This document shows, piece after piece, positions 29,568-36,440 of a stretch of DNA of 46,728 bases. The notes under the pieces are model-generated. The model did not search any database, was not told the DNA's origin, and saw nothing but the letters and a program-made list of their open reading frames with translations. The translations under genes were made by a program, and so were the position numbers. Position 1 is the first letter of the stretch; every line of letters begins with the position of its first letter. Source of the DNA: Oscillospiraceae bacterium (GTDB lineage Bacteria > Bacillota > Clostridia > Oscillospirales > Oscillospiraceae). The DNA lies in assembly GCA_016282135.1 (NCBI GenBank), contig JAEEKA010000091.1, positions 1-46,728 on the forward strand, read 5' to 3'.

Positions 29568-30731
29568 TTATTCCTTCGGAGCTTCCTCGCCGGGCTTCGG
29601 CGATTCCGGGGAATGGGGTTCTTCCGGCTTGGATTGGGGAGAGGGGGGGATGCCGTGCTTCACGTGGTGCCAGAATTTGGCGTGAGGCTTGTCTCCCAAA
29701 ATGACCCGCATGCCGATGGCGCCCACCATGACGATGGAGCCCAGCATAATCATGGCCTTCATGGCGCCGGAAACCGTCAGCAGCACGGCGGCCAGACCCA
29801 GAATGCCCGTGAGGACGTAGGCGATGGCTACGGACTGCTTCTGGCTGAAGCCCATGTCGATGAGCCGGTGGTGGAAGTGGCCCCGGTCGGCCTCCATGGG
29901 GCTCTTGCCGTGGGAGACCCGGCGGATCACTGCAAAGCAGATGTCAAAAATGGGCAGGCCCAGCAGCAGGAAAGGAACGATGAAGGAGATGGCTGCGTAG
30001 GCCTTGAACAGTCCCTGAATGGACACCGTGGCCAGCATAAAGCCCAGGAAGGTGGAGCCGGTATCTCCCATGAAGATTTTGGCGGGGTTGAAGTTGTATG
30101 GGACAAAGCCCAGGCAGGCTCCGGTCAGGGCCGCCATGATGATGGAGACCTGGGCGTCGGAGACCAGCAGGGCGATCACCAGCAGATTGAGGGAGGAAAT
30201 GCAGCTCACGCCGCAGGCCAGACCGTCCAGACCGTCGATGAAGTTGACAGCGTTGGTGATGGCCACGATCCAGATGATGGTGATGGGGTAGGAGAAGAGG
30301 CCGAAGTCCCAATAGGAGTAGAGGCTGTCGCCGAAGGGATTGGTCAGCCGGTCGATCCGCAGCCCGCCGTAGAAGACCACGATGCAGGCAGCCATAAGCT
30401 GGAAAAAGAGCTTGAGCTTGGCGCCCAGGGCGTATTTGTCGTCAAACACCCCCAGGATAATCAGCACAATGGACCCCAGCAAAATGGACTGCAGCTCCCG
30501 GTCCATATTTTTGGAAAAGATCAGCACCGACAGCAGGAAGCCCACAAAGATGGCAAGCCCGCCCATCCGGGGGATGGGGACCGTGTGCATCCGGCGGTTG
30601 TCCTTTGGAACGTCGATGGCGCCCACCCGGTTCGCCAGAGACTTGACCAGGGGGGTTGCCAGGAAGGAGATCACCCCGGCTGCCACCAGGGCCGCGCCAA
30701 CGCGGAGCAGAAAGTGTACGTCTAATATCAT
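29568..30731 (-). CDS. Undecaprenyl-phosphate glycosyl-1-phosphate transferase, WecA/TagO family
   Basis: 387 residues from ATG at 30731. About 11 transmembrane helices. Family marks: the Asp-Asp of GVFDDKYALGAKLKL, NAVNFIDGLDGLACGVSCIS, NFNPAKIFMGDTGSTFLGFM, and the cytoplasmic His-rich loop MEADRGHFHHRLIDMGFSQK. It loads GlcNAc-1-phosphate (or a similar sugar) from UDP-sugar onto undecaprenyl phosphate, the first step of teichoic acid or surface glycan synthesis. The C-terminal 35 residues (HVKHGIPPSPQSKPEEPHSP) are a Pro/Glu-rich cytoplasmic tail. Whether the product feeds wall teichoic acid or another polymer is not shown by neighbours. Confidence 0.92.
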   Translation of the reverse strand: MILDVHFLLRVGAALVAAGVISFLATPLVKSLANRVGAIDVPKDNRRMHTVPIPRMGGLAIFVGFLLSVLIFSKNMDRELQSILLGSIVLIILGVFDDKYALGAKLKLFFQLMAACIVVFYGGLRIDRLTNPFGDSLYSYWDFGLFSYPITIIWIVAITNAVNFIDGLDGLACGVSCISSLNLLVIALLVSDAQVSIIMAALTGACLGFVPYNFNPAKIFMGDTGSTFLGFMLATVSIQGLFKAYAAISFIVPFLLLGLPIFDICFAVIRRVSHGKSPMEADRGHFHHRLIDMGFSQKQSVAIAYVLTGILGLAAVLLTVSGAMKAMIMLGSIVMVGAIGMRVILGDKPHAKFWHHVKHGIPPSPQSKPEEPHSPESPKPGEEAPKE

Positions 30732-30867
30732 GTCTTTGCTCTTTTCTGTTCAGGGTTCAGGGTTCTGCAGGGGCCGAACTCGAAGCGTCACGCGGTATGC
30801 CCGCATCGGCCCGCCGGTCCCGGGTTTTGCAGGGCCGTGCGGCGGACCGCATCGGGTGTGCCGCGGT
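30732..30867. repeat. Intergenic repeat remnants
   Basis: TTCAGGGTTCAGGGTTCTGC is a short direct repeat; GCCCGCATCGGCCCGCCGG and CCGGTCCCGGG follow, similar to dispersed GC-rich palindromes elsewhere (near 33170). No gene seen. Confidence 0.5.
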
Positions 30868-31869
30868 TCAGGGCTTCGCCACGAATCCGACCTTCTTATA
30901 CACCTTCCGCAGGGTCTTATTGGCGATATAGGCGGCTTTTTCCGCGCCTTCCTTGCAGACGGTTTCCAGATAGGCCTTGTCCTTCATCAGCCGGGCGGAT
31001 TCCTCCCGGATGGGGGTGAGAAGGCTGACCACCGCTTCACCCACGGCGGCCTTGAAGTCGCCGTAGCCCTTGCCGTCGAATTCCTTTTCGATCTCCGGGA
31101 AGCTCTTGCCGGTGCAGGCGGAATAGATGGTCATCAGATTGGCGATGCCCTTTTTGTTCTCCGGGTCATAGCGGACGCAGGCGTCGCAGTCGGTGATGGC
31201 CCGCTTGAACTGGCGCATAATCACGTCGGGGGGGTCCATCAGAGTAACCCGGCCGGGGTCGTCGTTTTCGGACTTGGACATCTTGGCCTCGGGGTTGGCA
31301 AGACTCATAATCCGTGCGCCCACCTTGGGGATGTAGGGCTCGGGAATCTTGAAGGTGTCGCCGTAGGCGTGGTTGAAGCGGACGGCGATGTCCCGGGTCA
31401 GCTCCACATGCTGCTTCTGATCCTCCCCCACGGGCACGAAGTCGGGCTGATAGAGCAGAATATCCGCCGCCATCAGGGCGGGGTAGGTGAACAGGCCGCC
31501 GTTGATGTTGTCGGCGTTCTTGGCGCTCTTGTCCTTGAATTGGGTCATCCGGGAGAGCTCGCCGAACATGGCGTAGCAGTTGAGCACCCAGCCCAGCTCC
31601 GCGTGCTGGTGCACGTGGCTCTGGATGAAGAGGGTGTTTTGCGCCGGGTCCAGGCCGCAGGCGATGTACTGCGCCAGCTGCTCCATGGTCCGGCGGCGGA
31701 GATCGGCGGGGTTCTGCCGCACGGTGATGGCGTGCAGATCCGCCATGAAATAGTAGCAGTCAAATTCCGCGGCCCGCTCCTTCCAGTTGCGAATCGCCCC
31801 CAGATAACTGCCCAGGGTCAGATCCCCGCTGGGCTTGATGCCGGAGAGCATGACTTTTTTCGGTTCCAT
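30868..31869 (-). CDS. trpS: Tryptophanyl-tRNA synthetase
   Basis: 333 residues from ATG at 31869, after GGAGGTGTTTTCT; the longer reading overlaps the promoter. It charges tRNA-Trp, whose gene lies at 17207-17282. The class I motifs are KPSGDLTLGSYLGAIRNW (HIGH-like, in TrpRS form TLGS) and KMSKSENDDPGRVTL (KMSKS). YYFMADLHAITVRQNPADLR and DILLYQPDFVPVGEDQKQHV are typical of bacterial TrpRS. Normal length. Confidence 0.97.
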   Translation of the reverse strand: MEPKKVMLSGIKPSGDLTLGSYLGAIRNWKERAAEFDCYYFMADLHAITVRQNPADLRRRTMEQLAQYIACGLDPAQNTLFIQSHVHQHAELGWVLNCYAMFGELSRMTQFKDKSAKNADNINGGLFTYPALMAADILLYQPDFVPVGEDQKQHVELTRDIAVRFNHAYGDTFKIPEPYIPKVGARIMSLANPEAKMSKSENDDPGRVTLMDPPDVIMRQFKRAITDCDACVRYDPENKKGIANLMTIYSACTGKSFPEIEKEFDGKGYGDFKAAVGEAVVSLLTPIREESARLMKDKAYLETVCKEGAEKAAYIANKTLRKVYKKVGFVAKP

Positions 31870-31911
31870 AGAAAACACCTCCATGAATGGGATGAATGGA
31901 ATATTTGAGAC

Positions 31912-31940
31912 ATTATAGCATAGGATTTTCAAAATAGCAA
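31912..31940 (-). promoter_or_regulatory. SigA promoter of trpS
   Basis: Minus strand: TTGCTA (31935-31940), 17 bases, TATAAT (31912-31917). No T-box leader or other regulatory structure fits in the 43 bases before the start. Confidence 0.8.
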
Positions 31941-31946
31941 GGTCTT

Positions 31947-31977
31947 TTGAACGTGAAACGCAGGATTTGTATATAAT
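31947..31977 (+). promoter_or_regulatory. Promoter of the P-loop ATPase gene
   Basis: TTGAAC (31947-31952) with TATATA at 17 bases (31970-31975) or TATAAT at 19 (31972-31977). It is back to back with the trpS promoter. Confidence 0.65.
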
Positions 31978-31999
31978 GAAAGGAAGGAGTGTGATCGGC

Positions 32000-33067
32000 T
32001 TGACGGATACTTACTTTCTCGGGGCCAATACCCCGGAGGGCTTTCGGTCGGAGTACGGGACCCTGCAGCGGGACCCGCGGATCCAGCGGCTGCTGATCGT
32101 CAAGGGGGGCTCCGGCTGCGGGAAGTCCACCCTGATGAAGACCCTGGCAGCCCGGGCGGAGGAATACGGCTGGGCCGTGGAGCGGATTCTCTGCTCCTCG
32201 GACCCGGACTCCCTGGACGGGCTGGTGATTCCCGGGGCCGGCATGGCCCTGGTGGACGGCACGGCCCCCCACGTGGTGGAGCCTGCCCTCTGCGGCTGCG
32301 GAGCAAATTATGTTAACCTTGGAAAATACTATCGGGAGTCGGAGCTCCGGCCCCTGACCCCGGCGATCCGGGCGGCTAAGGCCGCCAACGCCGCCTGCTA
32401 CGGTCCGGCCTACGGCTGTCTCCGGGCGGCTGCCGCCCTTTCCAGGGCCCGGCGGCAGCTTCTGGGTCGGGACCGAATCCGGGCTGTGACGGAGGAAGCT
32501 TTGGGACAGCTTTCGGATCGGAAGCTGCCCCGGGCCGAGACCCCCGGCAGGGAACGACGAGTCTATTTGAGCGGGGTGACGCCGGAGGGCCTCCTGTCTC
32601 TGCCTCTGGGGGAGGGCCGGGTCTGGGCCATCCAGGACGGCCACGGTGCCGGGGGCGGCCTGATCCGGGCTTTGGCCGACCGCTGGCGGGAGGCGGGGGA
32701 GGACGTGGTTCTGGCGATGGATCCGCTGGATCCGGACGCGCCTGCGGGGGTAGTCCTTCCGAACCGGGGCCAGGGCTGGCTTCGGGTGCACCCGGCCTTC
32801 CCGGGACCGCGACAGGCCATGCTGCGGCTGGATCTGGACGCCGCTTTGGAGGAAAGTCTCTCTGACCGGGTATCCGCCGGGATGGAGGAGCTTTCCGCCC
32901 TGGAACACCGTCTGCTGCGGGAGGCCGTGGGCTGGCTCCGGCAGGCCAAGGCCCACCACGACCTGATCGAGGAGCTCTACCGTCCCGCCGTGGACTTTGC
33001 CGGCGTCACCCGGGAAACGGAGCTGCTGTGCCGGGAGCTGTTCTCCGAGGTAACAGGGGAGAAGTAA
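32000..33067 (+). CDS. P-loop ATPase, PRK06851-like
   Basis: 355 residues. TTG at 32000 is chosen because AGGAGT lies 9 bases upstream; reading further up would pass through the promoter. The Walker A motif is LLIVKGGSGCGKSTLMKTLA near residue 38. The protein is cytoplasmic and has two halves: the first with the P loop, the second with GRVWAIQDGHGAGGGLIRAL, which may be a degenerate second nucleotide site. This resembles an uncharacterised group of Firmicutes ATPases (PRK06851-type), often found in spore-formers. A Walker B Asp is not obvious in the usual position. Function unknown. Confidence 0.75.
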   Translation: MTDTYFLGANTPEGFRSEYGTLQRDPRIQRLLIVKGGSGCGKSTLMKTLAARAEEYGWAVERILCSSDPDSLDGLVIPGAGMALVDGTAPHVVEPALCGCGANYVNLGKYYRESELRPLTPAIRAAKAANAACYGPAYGCLRAAAALSRARRQLLGRDRIRAVTEEALGQLSDRKLPRAETPGRERRVYLSGVTPEGLLSLPLGEGRVWAIQDGHGAGGGLIRALADRWREAGEDVVLAMDPLDPDAPAGVVLPNRGQGWLRVHPAFPGPRQAMLRLDLDAALEESLSDRVSAGMEELSALEHRLLREAVGWLRQAKAHHDLIEELYRPAVDFAGVTRETELLCRELFSEVTGEK

Positions 33068-33495
33068 GAGGGGAGAAGTAAAAAGTAAGAGGTAAGAAGG
33101 AAGAAGTAAGAGGTAAGAGGTGACAATCAGTCTGCAGCACCGGCAATCTGCCCGCCATGCTCCCCACACGAACTTGTCGCCGTAGCGGCGCAAACCGGTG
33201 CGCCGCGGTTCAGCGCCGGAGGCAATAGGCATACTTCGTGACTCTTCGAGTTCAGGTACCAGGCAATCGGGGACGCGATTGTAGGGGGCGGCGCCCTCGA
33301 CGCCCCGAACCCCGCAGTTCAAAAACGCGAAACAAAAAAACCCGCTTGTCAATTGTCAACTTTCACCTCTCACCTTTCAATCCTGAATTCCGCCGGAAAT
33401 GTCGCTTCCCAGGCGACCATTTTGATCGCTCCGTGTGGTTTAATACGGGTGTAAACAAAAACACCAACCAAATCAATCACATGGAGGGTATTACA
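33068..33495. repeat. Repeat-rich 430-base intergenic region
   Basis: It opens with a low-complexity AGAAGTAAGAGGTAAGA repeat (about 33069-33120). GC-rich palindromic pieces follow (GCCGTAGCGGCGC near 33179, GGGGGCGGCGCCCTCGACGC near 33281) and then an inverted counterpart of the first repeat near 33350-33378 (TCAACTTTCACCTCTCACC). I see no gene. The VWA gene's promoter would have to lie near 33420-33470, but no convincing -35/-10 pair is visible. Confidence 0.6.
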
Positions 33496-34149
33496 ATGAA
33501 AAACGAAATGAACAACAACATCACCGAGCTGGTCTTCATCCTGGACCGCAGCGGTTCTATGGCGGGGCTGGAGAGCGACACCATCGGGGGCTTCAACGCC
33601 ATGATCGAAAAGCAGAAGAAGCAGGAGGGCCTGTGCTGGGTCTCCACGGTGCTCTTTGCCAACGAATCCAAGGTGGTACACGACCGGGTCCGGCTGGAGG
33701 AAGTCCGGCCCATGACCGAGGAGGACTACAGCGTGGGAGGCTGCACCGCCCTGATCGACGCCATCGGCGACGCCATGCACCACATCGCCAACGTCCACAA
33801 GTATGCCCGGCCCGAGGACGTTCCCGCCCATACCGTCTTCGTCATCACCACCGACGGCATGGAGAATGCCAGCCGGAGGTACAGCGCCAGGGAGGTCCGG
33901 AAGCAGATCAAGCGCGTGCAGGAGGAAAAGGGCTGGGAGTTTCTCTTCATCGGTGCCAACATCGACGCCGTGGAGACCGCCCGCCATTTCGGCATTGCCG
34001 AGGACCGGGCTGTCAACTACCACGCGGACAAAAAGGGCACCCGTGTGGTCTATGAATGCGTGGGCAAGGCCCTGGGCAGCCTCCGGGCCAACGCCCCCAT
34101 GTCCGCCAAGTGGTCGGAGGAAATCGCGGAGGACTTTGCGTCCAGGTAA
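33496..34149 (+). CDS. Cytoplasmic von Willebrand factor A (VWA) domain protein
   Basis: 217 residues from ATG at 33496, behind GGAGGGTATTACA; a longer frame exists upstream but is non-coding in character. One VWA domain fills the whole protein: the MIDAS motif FILDRSGSMAG (Asp 17, Ser 19, Ser 21), the Thr in SVGGCTALIDAI and the Asp in VITTDGMENASRR. A divalent metal bound there would mediate contacts with a partner. No signal peptide. Single-domain cytoplasmic VWA proteins like this are often partners of AAA ATPases or tellurite-resistance-type genes, but none is adjacent. Confidence 0.9.
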   Translation: MKNEMNNNITELVFILDRSGSMAGLESDTIGGFNAMIEKQKKQEGLCWVSTVLFANESKVVHDRVRLEEVRPMTEEDYSVGGCTALIDAIGDAMHHIANVHKYARPEDVPAHTVFVITTDGMENASRRYSAREVRKQIKRVQEEKGWEFLFIGANIDAVETARHFGIAEDRAVNYHADKKGTRVVYECVGKALGSLRANAPMSAKWSEEIAEDFASR

Positions 34150-34176
34150 TCCCAGGCACTCCGCAAACAAGACTTG

Positions 34177-34226
34177 AAAAATCGGAAAATGTTTCGTAAA
34201 ATGTCAGAAACATTTTCCGATTTTTT
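34177..34226 (+). terminator. Terminator of the VWA gene, overlapping the next promoter
   Basis: AAAAATCGGAAAATGTTT / AAACATTTTCCGATTTTT, an 18-bp stem with a 13-base loop ending in a T run. The 3' arm holds the -35 box and spacer of the ECF promoter at 34206-34233. Confidence 0.85.
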
Positions 34227-34233
34227 GCGACTA
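34206..34233 (+). promoter_or_regulatory. ECF-type promoter of the sigma / serpin operon
   Basis: AGAAAC (34206-34211), 16 bases, CGACTA (34228-34233), then ATGGGTGAAAAG. It matches the ECF consensus form (T/A)GAAAC-N16-CG(T/A)C and the layout at 13293-13341. Confidence 0.65.
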
Positions 34234-34265
34234 TATGGGTGAAAAGAGAAACAGGAGGAACAGAA

Positions 34266-34823
34266 ATGGAGGATGCGACCATTATTGACCTCTATTTTCA
34301 GCGGAACCAGCAGGCCATCACGGAGACCGCCGCCAAATATGGCGGCTACTGCTCCGTTGTGGCTTCGAATTTGCTGAGCTGCCCGGAGGACACGGAGGAG
34401 ATCGTCAACGACACCTGGCTGGCGGCCTGGAACGACATTCCCCCCAGCCAGCCCAACTGCCTGCGGGCCTACTTAGGGCGCCTGACCCGAAACCTGGCCG
34501 TCAGCCGCTTCCGGCTTTTTCACACCAAGAAGCGGTACGCGGGCATGGAGGCCCTGCTTTCGGAGCTGGAGGACGTAGTCCCCGGCGGCAAGACCCCCGA
34601 GGAGGAGTTAGAGAACAAAGAGCTGGCCCGGATCCTGCGGGATTGGGTGGACAGCCTGGGGGCCGAGGAAGGACAGCTCTTCGTTCGACGCTACTGGCAC
34701 GGGGTGCCGGTCAAGGAGCTGGCCCGGGAGGCCGGCATCACCCAAAACGGCATGACCCAGCGGCTCCTGCGTCTGCGCGGGAATCTGCGGGCAAGACTGG
34801 AACAGGAAGGAGTAGAATTATGA
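34266..34823 (+). CDS. ECF-family RNA polymerase sigma factor
   Basis: 185 residues from ATG at 34266, behind AGGAGGAACAG. Region 2: LLSCPEDTEEIVNDTWLAAW with the DTEEIVNDTW motif; region 4: LGAEEGQLFVRRYWHGVPVK with a helix-turn-helix (ELAREAGITQNGMTQRLLRL). Same length and family as the sigma factor at 12720-13277. Its stop overlaps the start of the membrane-anchored serpin gene (ATGA), so the two are translated together, the order usual for sigma and anti-sigma. It probably drives its own operon. Confidence 0.95.
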   Translation: MEDATIIDLYFQRNQQAITETAAKYGGYCSVVASNLLSCPEDTEEIVNDTWLAAWNDIPPSQPNCLRAYLGRLTRNLAVSRFRLFHTKKRYAGMEALLSELEDVVPGGKTPEEELENKELARILRDWVDSLGAEEGQLFVRRYWHGVPVKELAREAGITQNGMTQRLLRLRGNLRARLEQEGVEL

Positions 34824-36256
34824 AAGCGGAAGATATTTACAACGCTGTCACGGAGCTTCGGGACGATCAGATTGAAGCAGGGGAGCGGAAGCTGCCCCGG
34901 GCGGTTCGCCCGGCTCGCTTCCGTCGGCTGAGCGCCATTGCCGCCATCCTGGCGGTGGTGATTCTGGTGGGCGTGCTGGCCTGGCCCAGACTCGGAGGCG
35001 GAGCGCCCGATCTGGCCAAATACAGTTTGGCCCGGGCAAGCTATCCCAAAATGGAGCCCTATCCCCAGAAATACAGCCGGGAAAAGTGGGAGGCCTGGAA
35101 GGAGAGCTACGAGGCTCTGCATTCTGGTTCCTATTGCACCGAAGAACTGTCTGACTACCTTAAGACGGCGCTTCCCGCAATCCTGTCCGGCGCGGGGGAC
35201 GAAAACCGGGTGGTTTCGCCCCTGAACCTCTATATGGGTCTGGCCATGCTGGCGGAGTGCTCGGCGGGGGAGACCCGGGATGAGATATTGTCCCTGCTGA
35301 ACGCACCGAACCTGGAGACTCTGCGGGCGCAGACCAATACCCTCTGGAAATCCAACTACTGTGACGACGGGAGGTTGACGGAGCTGCTGGCGGCTTCTAT
35401 CTGGCTCCGAAACGGTTGGGATTACAACATGGATACCATCAATACCCTGGCGTCCAACTACTATGCCTCCGTGTTCTCCGGTGAAATGGGCAGCGCGGAC
35501 TACGACACCGCCCTGCAGGCCTGGATCAACGAGCAGACCCAAAACCTGATGGAAGAACAGGTCGGGAACGTGGAGCTGGACGCGGAGACCGTGCTGGCTC
35601 TGGTCACGACTGCCTATTATAAGGCGGAATGGACGTCGAGCTTTAGCCCGGCTGAATCCGGAACCTTCCACAGCCCCCAGGGAGACGTGACCTGCCAGTT
35701 CATGAAAGGCTCGGAATTTGGCGTGAATGTCATTGAGGGCGACGGGTTTCTTGCCGGGGAGAAATGGGTGAAGAGTGGAGGATGGTTCGGCGAGGGCGGG
35801 TCTATGTACTTTGTGCTGCCCGACGAGGGCCTGCGTCCGGAGGACCTGCTGGGCAGAGATGATTTCCTGCATTTCCTCGCCGGACAGGCAGGGGAGAACG
35901 GACCCGAGCAAAAGGAAGCAATGCTGTACCTGACGGTGCCCAAGTTTGACGTCAGCTCCCAGCTTCCCCTGCAGGAAAAGCTGGAGGAGTTGGGCATTCG
36001 GGAGGCGTTTGACGCGGGCAAGGCGGATTTTTCCCCGGTTTCCCCGGAGGCTGAGGGAATCTTCCTGAGCGATGTTCAGCATGGGGCCCGGCTCTCCATC
36101 GACGAAATCGGCATCACGGGAGCCGCCTATACGGAGAGTGCATTGGCCTGCGCCGCCGCGGAGGAGCTGCACCTGACCCTGGACCGACCCTTCCTCTTCG
36201 TGGTCACCAATGCGGAGAACCTGCCCATTTTTGTGGGAATCGTCAACCAGCCCTGA
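34820..36256 (+). CDS. Membrane-anchored serpin, possible anti-sigma partner
   Basis: 478 residues; ATG at 34820 overlaps the sigma stop. Residues 1-37 are cytoplasmic (MKAEDIYNAVTELRDDQIEA, then a basic stretch), the membrane helix spans about 38-56, and the outer part from about 100 is a serpin: NRVVSPLNLYMGLAMLAECS, LNLYMGL, FDVSSQLPLQEKLEELGIRE, then the hinge and reactive-centre loop DEIGITGAAYTESALACAAA (about 428-447) and the C-terminal LDRPFLFVVTNAENLPIFVG. Serpins trap serine or cysteine proteases by a suicide mechanism. The N-terminal segment resembles that of anti-sigma-like proteins paired with ECF factors, so this may couple outside protease exposure to the sigma factor. The hinge is less Ala-rich than the ideal, so inhibition is likely but unproven. 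Confidence 0.9.
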   Translation: MKAEDIYNAVTELRDDQIEAGERKLPRAVRPARFRRLSAIAAILAVVILVGVLAWPRLGGGAPDLAKYSLARASYPKMEPYPQKYSREKWEAWKESYEALHSGSYCTEELSDYLKTALPAILSGAGDENRVVSPLNLYMGLAMLAECSAGETRDEILSLLNAPNLETLRAQTNTLWKSNYCDDGRLTELLAASIWLRNGWDYNMDTINTLASNYYASVFSGEMGSADYDTALQAWINEQTQNLMEEQVGNVELDAETVLALVTTAYYKAEWTSSFSPAESGTFHSPQGDVTCQFMKGSEFGVNVIEGDGFLAGEKWVKSGGWFGEGGSMYFVLPDEGLRPEDLLGRDDFLHFLAGQAGENGPEQKEAMLYLTVPKFDVSSQLPLQEKLEELGIREAFDAGKADFSPVSPEAEGIFLSDVQHGARLSIDEIGITGAAYTESALACAAAEELHLTLDRPFLFVVTNAENLPIFVGIVNQP

Positions 36257-36335
36257 CGCGGGCGCAGTGCATTTGCGCCGGCCTGCGCAAGCGTGAATGG
36301 TATGCCGCGCAGCTCAAAAATTGGAAAATCAATAA

Positions 36336-36440
36336 ACGAAAAAACGCTTGCAAAATTATGTTAACTGTGGTATGGTAGGAATGCATATCCGCACGATCTA
36401 CTGACACAGGAGGGAATCCCATGTGCAAGCGTTTTTTCGT
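36336..36440. repeat. 17-bp perfect inverted repeat around the SLH gene start
   Basis: ACGAAAAAACGCTTGCA at 36336-36352 is the exact reverse complement of TGCAAGCGTTTTTTCGT at 36424-36440. The left arm contains the -35 box region and the right arm covers codons 2-7 of the gene, with 71 bases between. Confidence 0.9.
36348..36376 (+). promoter_or_regulatory. SigA promoter of the SLH gene
   Basis: TTGCAA (36348-36353), 17 bases, TATGGT (36371-36376), about 45 bases before the ATG. It lies inside the left arm and loop of the inverted repeat. Confidence 0.7.

Noticed and set aside
29553-30725. 390-codon plus-strand frame
   Set aside because: Antisense shadow of the WecA/TagO-like gene with His/Asp/Gly-rich nonsense composition.
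30382-31908. 508-codon plus-strand frame
   Set aside because: Antisense to trpS and the preceding gene; no start signal.
31870-31999. T-box or trp attenuator before trpS
   Set aside because: Only about 43 bases lie between the -10 box and the start; there is no room for a T-box.
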